This document shows, one piece after another, positions 1 through 7,521 of a stretch of 13,963 bases of DNA. The translations under genes and the position numbers were made by a program. This DNA comes from Clostridiales bacterium UBA4706 (GTDB lineage Bacteria > Bacillota > Clostridia > Oscillospirales > Oscillospiraceae). The DNA is taken from contig DHKA01000066.1 in the NCBI GenBank assembly GCA_002404605.1, forward strand, positions 1 to 13,963, given 5' to 3'. The notes under the pieces were generated by a model. It was not told the origin of the DNA. It ran no database searches and worked only from the letters and a program-made list of their open reading frames with translations. Position 1 is the first letter of the stretch. Each line of letters starts with the position of its first letter.

Positions 1-49
1 TAACAAATGGGGTGCAGTTCATCCGGGGGTTCACTGTATGTCTTCGGGT

Positions 50-1594
50 TTATTTCTCTTTGTGGAAAATACGGAATTCCGACCGCTCCTCCATCTCGTA
101 GCCGAGTGAGAGCAGCTTTTGCGTCATGTCCTCCTCGTCCTGATACGTGAATACCCAGGCGGGCGGATCGATCTCGAGCATTTCATCGATCTCCGGCGCG
201 ATCTGCGGATCGGACTCCTCCATCCATTCCTGCAGGGCAAAATACCGGAAGCAGGGGAGAAGATCGGCATAGAGATAGTCCTGCGCGATCACATTGTAGC
301 CCCATACGCTGTCGCGGTCGGAGGAAATGGCCTCGGAGAGCGCTGCGCCGCGCGCCGGGAACTTGTCAAGCTGGTGCATGCAGGTGAAATAGACCACCTT
401 GCCGCTTTGCCGCACGACTTGCGGGGCGAACGGGAGAACGCAGAGAAGAAGCGCCGCGGCGAGAACTCCGCGTGCCCTGCGCCGGTTTTCCGGCGCGGTG
501 CGCTGCGCCCAGTCGATGGCGGCGATCAGTATCGCAACAATGCCGGGGGCGAGGTTGAGAAAATAGTGGCGGTAGGTGAAGCCGAACGCCATCGTGACGG
601 CACCGACGGCGGCATAGCAGCCGAGAAGCGTAAACGTGCGGAAATCGAGCGTGCCGCAGCGTGTAAGCGGCCGGTAGGCGGCGAGAAAGAAGGGGACGAA
701 AAGGACGCTCCCGATGATCGAGAGCCACCCGGCAAGACCGCGCGCCGCCGCGCCGCCGGTGGCATAGAAGAAGTTGTGCGTGATGCTCGCGTAAATGAAG
801 AGATCAAACGCGCCCATCCGCAGAAAGTAGAGACAGATCGGAACGACGATGAGCGCCGCGCCGAGCAGCACAAAGAGCGCGTGCAGCAGAAGCTGCCCGG
901 CCTTCTTTTCCCGGCAGAACAGAATGATGTATGCAAGGATCAGCCCGCAGATTGGCGCGGCGTTCGTAACGCGAAACATCAGCAGCACGCCGAGACATAC
1001 GCCGTAGAGCAGGCTGTACCATTTGGGGTGCGCGGTGAGGCTCGCGCCGCTTTTGAGAAACCGGAGCGAAAGATAGAGCGGCAGCAGCAGAAAGAGCTGC
1101 GACCATTCCTCCGTCATGTTCCCGTCCTGCACGGTGCCGACGTAAAGGAAAAGGTACGCCGCGACCACGCCGAGCGAAGCGCCGCTGCGCAGCCAGAACC
1201 GCGCGAGCTTATAGAGCAGAACGCACATCACGGTAAGATTGACGATCTGCATGAGGAAAATGCCGTACCGGTCACCGGTGAGCAGATAGCCGAGCGCATT
1301 CACATAGAAGATCATCGGGCCCTTCTGGTCGTAGAGGTCAAGGTAGGGGATCTTCCCCTGCGTGACGCCCTTTCCCAGCAGAAGGAAAAACGCGCTGTCG
1401 TTGCCGTAATAGCGGTTGATGGGCGTGGTGAACACGGAAAAGACCGTCACCACCGCCGCGGAAAGGATGAGACACACAAGCGCTTGACGCCAGAGCGCGC
1501 CGTCCGTCCACCCGGCAAAACGCAGATAGAAATTATTCTTTTTTGTCAGCGGCGTTTCGCTGACGGCGCGGGTCTCCGCTTCCGATCGATTCAT
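50..1594 (-). CDS. GT39/ArnT-like polytopic membrane glycosyltransferase
   Basis: Predicted 514-residue integral membrane protein with about ten hydrophobic segments, the first near residues 37-58. The first extracytoplasmic loop has NDSAFF (Asp66) and then DLYDQKGP (86-93), the arrangement typical of ArnT/PMT-like GT-C transferases, which use a lipid-linked sugar on the outer face of the membrane. A YRHYFLNLAPG segment lies near 341-351 and a soluble tail follows residue 400. Acceptor and sugar are not readable from sequence. It is the last gene of the galK operon. I chose the ATG at 1594, 25 nt after the GH2 stop and preceded by GGGGAG at a longish 12 nt. An in-frame TTG at 1630 would overlap the GH2 gene and has no ribosome binding site. 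The fold class is clear; the exact function is unknown. Confidence 0.8.
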   Translation of the reverse strand: MNRSEAETRAVSETPLTKKNNFYLRFAGWTDGALWRQALVCLILSAAVVTVFSVFTTPINRYYGNDSAFFLLLGKGVTQGKIPYLDLYDQKGPMIFYVNALGYLLTGDRYGIFLMQIVNLTVMCVLLYKLARFWLRSGASLGVVAAYLFLYVGTVQDGNMTEEWSQLFLLLPLYLSLRFLKSGASLTAHPKWYSLLYGVCLGVLLMFRVTNAAPICGLILAYIILFCREKKAGQLLLHALFVLLGAALIVVPICLYFLRMGAFDLFIYASITHNFFYATGGAAARGLAGWLSIIGSVLFVPFFLAAYRPLTRCGTLDFRTFTLLGCYAAVGAVTMAFGFTYRHYFLNLAPGIVAILIAAIDWAQRTAPENRRRARGVLAAALLLCVLPFAPQVVRQSGKVVYFTCMHQLDKFPARGAALSEAISSDRDSVWGYNVIAQDYLYADLLPCFRYFALQEWMEESDPQIAPEIDEMLEIDPPAWVFTYQDEEDMTQKLLSLGYEMEERSEFRIFHKEK

Positions 1595-1619
1595 CCCGGT
1601 ATCGCACTCCCCAACTGTA

Positions 1620-3356
1620 TTACGGTTCAAATTTCAGCGCAGCGTTGATCTCCCGGAGCGTTTCTTCCGGGATCTTCAGCACTTCGCGGTCATAGGTCAT
1701 AAGACCGTTGAGTTCTTCCTCCACGTCGGCGATCTGCGTAAATACCGCCGCGGTCAGCCCTTCCTTTCGGATGTGTGGCAGTACCTGCCCGAGCATGAGC
1801 TTTTCGTAGTCGCGCGTGAGCGCCGCACTGTCGCGGCAGATGCGGTAGCCGAACACCTTGTCCGTCCAGCGGTGGCCGTCCACGGCGAGAATGTATCCGC
1901 CGTACTCCGTGAGCGCGAGCGCGCGCCCATCGTTTTTGAGCTTCACGGGGCGGAAATAGATGTGGCGGCTCTTCATTTCCTCATAACCCTGATCCTGCCA
2001 GCCGCTCGCGTGGTCGATGAAGCGCGTGGGATCGAGCTTTTTGAGCTCGCAGGCCATTTCCAGCGCGTCAAACTGGCCCCAGCCCTCGTTGAACACTGTC
2101 CAGAGCGCGATGCACGGGCAGTTATAGAGAAGGCGCACCGTGTCTGCCATCTCGCGCCGGAAGCGCGCGCGGGAGAGCATCCCGCTCCGGCCATAGGGCT
2201 TTGCATCTTTGTCCGGAAGATCGACCTTGCCGAGCGCCGGCAGCGCAGAAACGTGGAGAAAACTGTACGGCTGCCCGCCGGACACCATATCCTGCCAAAC
2301 GATCATGCCGAGCCGGTCGCAGTGATAGTACCAGCGCAGCGGCTCGATCTTTATGTGCTTGCGCAGCATGTTGAAGCCGCAGCGCTTCATGGTCTCAATG
2401 TCGTTCACCATTGCCTCGTCCGAGGGCGGTGTGAGCAGCCCGTCGGGGTAGTATCCCTGATCGAGCAGACCGTTGTGGAAGAGGGGGGCGTTGTTCAAAC
2501 CGAACACCTTATGGCCGCCCAGCTCCACATACGAGAACTTGCGCATGGCAAAATAGCTCTCCGCGCGGTCCTCGCCGCAGGTGATGTCCAGCGTGTAGAG
2601 ATAGGGATCGTCCGGCGTCCAGGCGTGGAAATCCGGCAGGGGGACGACGCACACGCCGCCCTTTGCCCAGCTCCCGGCGACGAAGGAACCGTCCGCAGCG
2701 CGCACGTCGCACGTGATGGCGGCGCTCTCGCCCGAAATTTCCAGCTCAATGCGCACGCGTGCCTCGTCAAACTCCGGCGTGATGCGCAGGCTCTTTACAT
2801 AGACCTCCGGCACGCTCTCGAGCCAGACCGTCTGCCAGATGCCGCTCTGCGCGGTGTACCACATGCCGCCGCGCTTGTAGCGCTGCTTGCCGTAGGCAAA
2901 CGTGGGATCGTCGGCGTTGTCGCGCACCGTTACGCGGAGAATGTTTTCCCCCTCGCGCAGAAGGCTCGTGATGTCTGCGGAAAACGGCCAGTAGCCGCCG
3001 GAGTGCTTCACGGCGGAAACGCCGTTTACGAACACCTCCGCGATCTGATCCACCGCGCCGAAGTGCAGCAGCACGCGCGATTTTTTAAATCCTTTCGGCA
3101 GCGTGAAGCTGCGGCGGTAATGGAGGTATTCGTCCTTCGTCGGGCCGCGCGCAGCGCCGGAGAGCGGCGCTTCCGGCGAGAACGGCACGACGACCTCGCC
3201 GTCCCAGACGTCCGGCTCATCGCCGGACGGCGTGACGGCATAGTCCCAGACGCCGTTGAGATTATAAAAGCTCTCCCGCCGCAGCTGCGGGCGGGGATAT
3301 TCCGGTAAGGGGTGTTCGCGGTCGAGCGCCGCGCCCCACTTTGTCAGCATCGTCAT
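1620..3356 (-). CDS. Glycoside hydrolase family 2 enzyme (probable beta-galactosidase)
   Basis: Cytoplasmic retaining exo-glycosidase of 578 residues with no signal peptide. Domain order is as in GH2: N-terminal jelly-roll sugar-binding domain (about 30-180, ending in SGIWQTVWLE), an immunoglobulin-like domain (about 185-275), and a TIM-barrel catalytic domain (about 280-578). The acid/base is Glu424 in VFNEGWGQFD and the likely nucleophile is Glu484 in LTEYGGY. It is much shorter than LacZ (about 1000 residues) and close to beta-glucuronidase or short beta-galactosidase length. The start is firm: AAGGAG lies 8 nt before the ATG, and that ATG overlaps the transporter stop as ATGA, implying translational coupling. 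Co-transcription with galactokinase and a sugar carrier favours a galactoside substrate. Beta-glucuronidase or beta-mannosidase activity cannot be excluded from sequence alone. Confidence 0.9.
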   Translation of the reverse strand: MTMLTKWGAALDREHPLPEYPRPQLRRESFYNLNGVWDYAVTPSGDEPDVWDGEVVVPFSPEAPLSGAARGPTKDEYLHYRRSFTLPKGFKKSRVLLHFGAVDQIAEVFVNGVSAVKHSGGYWPFSADITSLLREGENILRVTVRDNADDPTFAYGKQRYKRGGMWYTAQSGIWQTVWLESVPEVYVKSLRITPEFDEARVRIELEISGESAAITCDVRAADGSFVAGSWAKGGVCVVPLPDFHAWTPDDPYLYTLDITCGEDRAESYFAMRKFSYVELGGHKVFGLNNAPLFHNGLLDQGYYPDGLLTPPSDEAMVNDIETMKRCGFNMLRKHIKIEPLRWYYHCDRLGMIVWQDMVSGGQPYSFLHVSALPALGKVDLPDKDAKPYGRSGMLSRARFRREMADTVRLLYNCPCIALWTVFNEGWGQFDALEMACELKKLDPTRFIDHASGWQDQGYEEMKSRHIYFRPVKLKNDGRALALTEYGGYILAVDGHRWTDKVFGYRICRDSAALTRDYEKLMLGQVLPHIRKEGLTAAVFTQIADVEEELNGLMTYDREVLKIPEETLREINAALKFEP

Positions 3357-4708
3357 TCGTGTATCTCCTTGAGTTTCTCCGCGCGCAGACGCCTGGCGTC
3401 CCGCCGCACGGCGGAGGCTGGCAGGAAAATGAACACCGCGGCGACCGCCGCGCCGAGGAACAGCTCATAGGGGTAGAGATAGCTCCCGGTGTAGCTCGGG
3501 TATTTGGCGAGGATCTCCGCCGTCGGCTCGAGCGCAACGGCGCGGATGATGATGGGGTCGAGAATGCTTGCGAGCACCATGGGCAGAACGATATAGATGA
3601 CCATCTTGACGCTCTGCACCGCACCGGCGCGACCCTCGGGCGTATAGTCGCGCGCCGAGGCCGTAAAGAGACCGGCCATCATGAGATTGCCCGCCATGAT
3701 GAGCGTCCCGCCGACGCAGAGAAGCGGCATGGCGTTTCCGACAAACTTGATGAGATAGGCGATCACGCCGCCGAGCACCTGCATGAGCGCGACGGGGTAA
3801 TAGAATTTCTCCTTGCCGAACCGGTCCATGACCTTTCCGGCGGCGACGGACAGCACCGCCGAGGCGAGCACGACGATGGCGATGGGGACGATGTAGTTTT
3901 CGATCCCGAGTGTGACCTCCACGAGCGAGATCATGTACGGCTGCCACATCTGCATGGCGAGGCCGGAGAACATCATGCCGAAGAAGCAGACGTAGATCAT
4001 TTTGTTCGCGCGGATGTTCTCCGGCCGGAACGCGAAGACGACCTCGCGCAGATAGCTTTCGCCCTTCGTCGGGCGAAGGCTCAGGCTGTCCTTAAAGAGC
4101 CAGAGCCCCAGAATGCCGGCGACGGACGTGACTGCGCCGAGCACAAGATAAAATCCCGTCCAGTTGCCGTTCACGGTCATGGAGTCAAACCCCGCGAAGA
4201 TCACGACGAGCGCGAGGATCGGCATGATGCTCAAAACGATATCGACGGTGCCGCGGTTGGTGACGTCCGTCACGTCCGTGACCCAAGCGGAGAACGCCGC
4301 GTCGTTCGCCGCCGAGCCGATGGCGGACATGATGCAGTCCATGATGACGAACACCGTCACCGCAAGACCCACCGGCAGGGCGACCTGCCCGTTGCCGAAG
4401 AGCGCGAACGCGGCGGTCGTCGCGCCCCAGAGAATGTACCCCCAGCAGACGAACGAGCGGCGGCGTCCCACGCGGTCGGACCATGCGGCGCTGAAAAACG
4501 TGGCGAGCGCCGCGGCGATGGCGCTCGCGGACACGGTGGCGCTCGTTGCCCAGCCTGCGGCGGTGATGTTTTTCTGGATGTAGGTAGAGAAGTAAACGTT
4601 CTCCACCATCCACGCGATCTGGCCGACGAAGCCGAAGATCAGAAGGCAGGCCCATACTCTGCCGCCGAGCTTTGTGCTTTTGCGCCCGGCGCTGACGGTG
4701 TTATCCAT
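3353..4708 (-). CDS. MFS transporter, probable glycoside uptake carrier
   Basis: 451-residue polytopic membrane protein with about twelve hydrophobic helices. The MFS motif A appears between helices 2 and 3 as SDRVGRRR (77-84), and a related DRFGKEK loop occurs in the C-terminal half. The TPEGRAGAVQSVKM stretch before a late helix is, from memory, typical of clostridial MFS or GPH-like carriers beside glycosidases. It probably imports an oligosaccharide or glycoside by cation symport for the GH2 enzyme immediately downstream. The start ATG lies inside the end of the preceding lgt-like gene (8-nt overlap) with GAGAGGG about 7 nt upstream. Its stop overlaps the GH2 start by 4 nt. Family is certain; the substrate is inferred only from neighbours. 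Confidence 0.87.
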   Translation of the reverse strand: MDNTVSAGRKSTKLGGRVWACLLIFGFVGQIAWMVENVYFSTYIQKNITAAGWATSATVSASAIAAALATFFSAAWSDRVGRRRSFVCWGYILWGATTAAFALFGNGQVALPVGLAVTVFVIMDCIMSAIGSAANDAAFSAWVTDVTDVTNRGTVDIVLSIMPILALVVIFAGFDSMTVNGNWTGFYLVLGAVTSVAGILGLWLFKDSLSLRPTKGESYLREVVFAFRPENIRANKMIYVCFFGMMFSGLAMQMWQPYMISLVEVTLGIENYIVPIAIVVLASAVLSVAAGKVMDRFGKEKFYYPVALMQVLGGVIAYLIKFVGNAMPLLCVGGTLIMAGNLMMAGLFTASARDYTPEGRAGAVQSVKMVIYIVLPMVLASILDPIIIRAVALEPTAEILAKYPSYTGSYLYPYELFLGAAVAAVFIFLPASAVRRDARRLRAEKLKEIHE

Positions 4709-5453
4709 GCTGTGTCCCTCTCTTTCGCAAAATGAGAATGGCGGCTCCCGCCGCGGCGGTAAAGAGTGCGATGAACTGTGAGGTGGAAAGCGTTCCGACT
4801 GCGCCGCGCGGATCGGCGCGCAGAAATTCGATCAGAAACCGACCGATGCTGTACAAAAGGAGATATGCTCCTGCGAGCAGCCCGTCGCCGCGGCGTTTCT
4901 TTTCCAGAAGCAGCAGCGCTCCGGCGAGCAGAAAATCGCCCGCCGCAGAAAAAAGCTGCGTGGGCCAGAGCGGGATACCCGCCGGAGCCATGCTGCCCGC
5001 CGGGAATGTGACGCCGAGAAAGCTCTCCGTCGGCTTCCCGAAGCAGCACCCGGCGAGAAAGCACCCGATGCGCCCGAAGCCCTGCCCGAGCGCTGCGCCG
5101 GGAATGAAGCAGTCCACCCAGCGCAGGAAGGGAAGGGAGTGCTTCCGGCAGTAGAGATACGCAGCGCCGAGACCGCACACGATGCCGCCGTAAACGACAA
5201 AGCCCTCCGAGCCGAGCGCACCGAGCGGATCGGTGCGAAACTCGCTCCAATGCGCAAACACGAAAAAGAGCTTCGCCCCGGCAAAGCCGGCAGCGAGAAT
5301 GAGCAGAAGAAGCGTGTTGACGGTCTGCGTATCAAACTTCCGCACCTCGGCGCGCCGCCAGATGAGCAGAAGCGCCGCGGCGATGCCGATGCCGATGCAG
5401 AGCCCGTAGCCGTGCACCGTGAAACCGCCGATCGAAAAAAGGTCATTGTACAT
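4701..5453 (-). CDS. lgt: Divergent prolipoprotein diacylglyceryl transferase-like protein (Lgt family)
   Basis: Integral membrane protein of 250 residues with about seven hydrophobic segments. Lgt moves a diacylglyceryl group from phosphatidylglycerol to the lipobox Cys of prelipoproteins. Family hallmarks present are GFGRIGCF (125-132, Arg128), PLWPTQLF (161-168) and GRFLIEFLRADPRG (204-217, with Arg205 and Glu209). Unusual points are a Tyr (Y88, FVVYGG) where E. coli Lgt has essential His103, Cys131 for Asn146 and Cys136 for Glu151, giving the signature GCFLAGCCFG. I associate this with a clostridial subfamily annotated as Lgt, but catalysis should not be assumed. The ATG at 5453 has an AGAGG ribosome binding site about 9 nt upstream and lies 2 nt after the galK stop; a GTG at 5489 would overlap galK and is unlikely. 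Confidence 0.8.
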   Translation of the reverse strand: MYNDLFSIGGFTVHGYGLCIGIGIAAALLLIWRRAEVRKFDTQTVNTLLLLILAAGFAGAKLFFVFAHWSEFRTDPLGALGSEGFVVYGGIVCGLGAAYLYCRKHSLPFLRWVDCFIPGAALGQGFGRIGCFLAGCCFGKPTESFLGVTFPAGSMAPAGIPLWPTQLFSAAGDFLLAGALLLLEKKRRGDGLLAGAYLLLYSIGRFLIEFLRADPRGAVGTLSTSQFIALFTAAAGAAILILRKRGTQHG

Positions 5454-5455
5454 GG

Positions 5456-6742
5456 TTATTCCTCTTCGGGGAGACGGTACGCACCGCACCCTCTTATGCG
5501 CAGCTCAAAGCACGCGCCCTCGCCGTAATAGCCGTCCATCGCGGCGCGGAAGGCTTCATAGTCCGCCGCCGGAACAAGACACTGGATGCACCCGGCAAAC
5601 CCGCCGCCGTGGATGCGCCAGGCGCCCTTCCCTTCGAGCAGCGCGGCGGCGCGGTCGAGCGCCGTGGCCATCTCCGTCCGCTCCGGGTGCAGCGCGGGGA
5701 CGACGTTGCGCAGCAGCGTGCGCGACGATGCGCCCGAGGCGTTCATGTTTCGGATGTACTCCGGCATGTTACCCTTTTGCAGCGCCGCGGCCATGCGCTC
5801 TACGCGCGCGTCCTCGGCGAAAAAGTGCTCGGTGCGGTCCACGGCGACGGGGGATATATCGCGTGCGAGCCGCCCGCGCGTCTCCGGCGCGGCGAACGCC
5901 GCGGGGTCCACCTGCCGCAGAACGTCTTTCCCGAACGCTTTGGCAACGGCGGTCATGTCGCGCGGAATGGCGGCATAGTCCGGCGTGAGATCGTCGTGGC
6001 GCGAGTGCGTGTTCACGGCGCAGAGAACATACCCGTGCGCGCGGAAATCAAACGCGATGCGCGAAACGTCCGGGCGTTCTCTGTCGGCGAAATCGATCTT
6101 CGTGATGCCGCCGAACGCGCTCGCGGCCTGATCCATCAGCCCGCTCGGCTTGCCGAAATAATCGCGCTCGGCGCTCTGACCGATACGCGCGAGCGTGAGC
6201 GCGTCCACGCGCCCGCCGTTATAAAGCGCGGAGAAAATCGCGCCGGTGAGGATCTCAAACGCCGCCGAGGACGAAAGCCCGCCTCCGGCGGGAACGAGCG
6301 AATGGATGCAAGCGCTCCAGCCTCCGATGCGAAGCCCACGGGCGGCAAACCCCGCCGCGACGCCGCGGATGAGCGCAGCGGTCGTGCCGGTCTCATTTTT
6401 GCGCGGCGCGAGATCATCGAGTGATACGCGCACCCGGCCGAAGCCGTCGGAGACGATCTCCACGGCGTTGTCCACCGCGCTCGCGGCGGCAGCGGCGGCG
6501 TCCAGCGTGACCGCGGCGCAGAGCACGATGCCGAGCTGGTGGTCGGTGTGGTTTCCGGCAAGCTCCGTGCGCCCCGGCGCGCTGATCAAAAGCGCGTCCG
6601 GCGCATCGCCGAATGTCCGGAGATATTCATCGCAAAGCCGCGCATAGCGCGCACGCGGCGCTCGCGCCGCACCGTAGAGCGCCGCGAGCGGGGCATCGTA
6701 TTCTCCGGCGGCCAGCCGGTCTTTCCACGCAGATAGGTTCAC
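5456..6742 (-). CDS. galK: Galactokinase (GHMP kinase superfamily)
   Basis: Cytoplasmic ATP-dependent kinase making galactose 1-phosphate, the first step of the Leloir pathway. Numbered from the GTG start (428 residues), it shows the galactokinase signature GRTELAGNHTDH (57-68), the GHMP ATP-binding motif GGGLSSSAA (153-161), the catalytic-base region GKPSGLMDQ (197-205, Asp204) and C-terminal motif HGGGFAG (378-384). Tyr256 sits where other GalKs have a sugar-contacting Tyr. The signature has Asn64 where classical GalK (GEHTDY) has Glu, a residue that contacts the sugar. The start is placed at GTG 6742 because GGAGG lies exactly 9 nt upstream; an ATG at 6766 has no ribosome binding site and would leave a leader of only about 17 nt. 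First gene of the five-gene operon. galT and galE are absent from the window. Confidence 0.92.
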   Translation of the reverse strand: MNLSAWKDRLAAGEYDAPLAALYGAARAPRARYARLCDEYLRTFGDAPDALLISAPGRTELAGNHTDHQLGIVLCAAVTLDAAAAAASAVDNAVEIVSDGFGRVRVSLDDLAPRKNETGTTAALIRGVAAGFAARGLRIGGWSACIHSLVPAGGGLSSSAAFEILTGAIFSALYNGGRVDALTLARIGQSAERDYFGKPSGLMDQAASAFGGITKIDFADRERPDVSRIAFDFRAHGYVLCAVNTHSRHDDLTPDYAAIPRDMTAVAKAFGKDVLRQVDPAAFAAPETRGRLARDISPVAVDRTEHFFAEDARVERMAAALQKGNMPEYIRNMNASGASSRTLLRNVVPALHPERTEMATALDRAAALLEGKGAWRIHGGGFAGCIQCLVPAADYEAFRAAMDGYYGEGACFELRIRGCGAYRLPEEE

Positions 6743-6751
6743 CGAATTTAT

Positions 6752-6756
6752 CCTCC
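6752..6756 (-). promoter_or_regulatory. Ribosome binding site deciding the galK start
   Basis: GGAGG on the minus strand, 9 nt before GTG 6742-6740. It is the only good Shine-Dalgarno sequence near the 5' end of the reading frame and lies inside the extension that an upstream ATG (6766) would create, so it argues for the GTG start. Confidence 0.8.
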
Positions 6757-6768
6757 GGTCATACATTT

Positions 6769-6785
6769 TATATAGGGAATATATA
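6769..6785. promoter_or_regulatory. Candidate operator palindrome at the galK transcription start
   Basis: Two TATATA arms flank a GGGAA centre, forming a 17-nt inverted repeat that covers the predicted transcription start and early leader of the galK operon. A repressor binding here would block transcription. The arms are low-complexity AT sequence that is itself palindromic, so this is only a candidate; no regulator gene is in the window. Confidence 0.35.
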
Positions 6786-6789
6786 GCTG

Positions 6790-6819
6790 ATTATAATTCG
6801 TGCGGGTATGCCGTGTCAA
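6790..6819 (-). promoter_or_regulatory. Near-consensus sigma-A promoter of the galK operon
   Basis: On the minus strand, the -35 box TTGACA (6819-6814) and the -10 box TATAAT (6795-6790) both match consensus exactly, with an 18-nt spacer. The predicted start is near 6783, giving a leader of about 41 nt to the GTG start. The strength of the boxes suggests high basal transcription or control by a repressor. It should drive all five genes down to position 50, as no terminator is seen between them. Confidence 0.85.
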
Positions 6820-6823
6820 CAGA

Positions 6824-6856
6824 ACAGCGCCGGAAGGATGTCACTTCCGGCGCTGT
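6824..6856 (-). terminator. GC-rich hairpin after the lipoprotein gene
   Basis: Perfect 13-bp stem (ACAGCGCCGGAAG and its complement) with a 7-nt loop, 17 nt past the lipoprotein stop. In the minus-strand direction it is followed only by TCTGTT, a weak U-tract that leads into the TTGACA box of the galK promoter 4 nt away. It probably terminates the lipoprotein transcript and insulates the operon promoter. The same stem sequence recurs at 10111-10139. Confidence 0.7.
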
Positions 6857-6873
6857 GCAGCGTGCATAGACTT

Positions 6874-7362
6874 TTATTCGATCCCGGCGATCAGGCTGGC
6901 GAGATCGTCAGCGCTCACGCCGACGGTAGAGAAGAAGGAATAGGAATAATCGCCCTTGGTCCAGACGGCGGAGAACACATTTTCGCCGTCGCCCTTTTCG
7001 GTCACGGTGATATCGCCGACGATCACGGTCTCGGTTTTGGCGTAATCGGTGTAATCGCCGCTGATATCCTCCGAGCCAGTGCCCTTGCGGAGACTGGCGC
7101 GGTCATCGTTTTCGCCGCCGTACTGGACTTCGAGGATCTTATCGCTATCGTTCAAAAAACGGATGGCGGTCTGCGAAAGCCCGGCGAGAGTCTCCGGCGC
7201 GGTCATGCCATAGCCGATAACGGCCTTGGCTTCGTTCATGGTGTCAAAGTCTGTCCAGGGGTTCGGGATCTGCGTGTCGGAGGGGAGCGTCGTCACCGCG
7301 CCGCACGCGGCGAGCGCCAGAATGAGAGTGAGAACAAGTACAAGAGAAAAAATTTTTTTCAT
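6874..7362 (-). CDS. Small predicted lipoprotein of unknown function
   Basis: 162-residue exported protein. It begins with MKKIF, a hydrophobic stretch, and the lipobox LALAAC (15-20), so cleavage before Cys20 and membrane anchoring by a lipid is expected. The mature part is acidic, with no catalytic motif that I recognise; the C-terminal beta-rich segment around TKGDYSYSFF resembles the short lipoproteins of DUF4367 type, but this is a weak impression. A start at the ATG fits the signal peptide; AAAAGGAG lies 13 nt upstream, a long spacing. The frame stays open farther upstream, but that part runs antisense to the XdhC gene and lacks coding character. It is a single gene, divergent from xdhC and upstream of the galK promoter. 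I find no convincing promoter for it in 7363-7521. Confidence 0.82.
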   Translation of the reverse strand: MKKIFSLVLVLTLILALAACGAVTTLPSDTQIPNPWTDFDTMNEAKAVIGYGMTAPETLAGLSQTAIRFLNDSDKILEVQYGGENDDRASLRKGTGSEDISGDYTDYAKTETVIVGDITVTEKGDGENVFSAVWTKGDYSYSFFSTVGVSADDLASLIAGIE

Positions 7363-7459
7363 GGTGCGTGATGAACTCCTTTTATTTGCTTTTTTAGCCA
7401 CCGTGCGCATCGGTGTCTGACTGTAGGACGGCACCGCGTTCGGAATGTTCCAATATTTC

Positions 7460-7488
7460 TTGAAAAAATTAAAACATAGTGATATAGT
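7460..7488 (+). promoter_or_regulatory. Promoter of the xdhC-mnmA unit
   Basis: The -35 TTGAAA (7460-7465) and -10 TATAGT (7483-7488) are separated by 17 nt. The predicted start is near 7495, about 27 nt before the ATG. It lies in an AT-rich part of the intergenic region divergent from the lipoprotein gene. Confidence 0.65.
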
Positions 7489-7521
7489 AGGAAAAACAAA
7501 AAGCAGAAGAAGGTACGAACA

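Noticed and set aside
1..49. Search for a terminator at the end of the galK operon
   Set aside because: Only 49 bases remain past the last stop; I found a 4-bp CAGT/ACTG pairing but no credible stem or T-run. The operon may continue beyond the left edge.
119..4735. Long plus-strand open frames (119-1648, 1773-3308, 3341-4735) opposite the galK operon
   Set aside because: They are exactly antisense to genes with clear family motifs. Their products are rich in Arg, Glu, His and Ala with no recognisable domain, as expected from GC-rich codon-position bias.
6743..6766. Longer galactokinase starting at ATG 6766
   Set aside because: No ribosome binding site precedes it, the leader would be about 17 nt, and the GGAGG inside this stretch points to the GTG at 6742.
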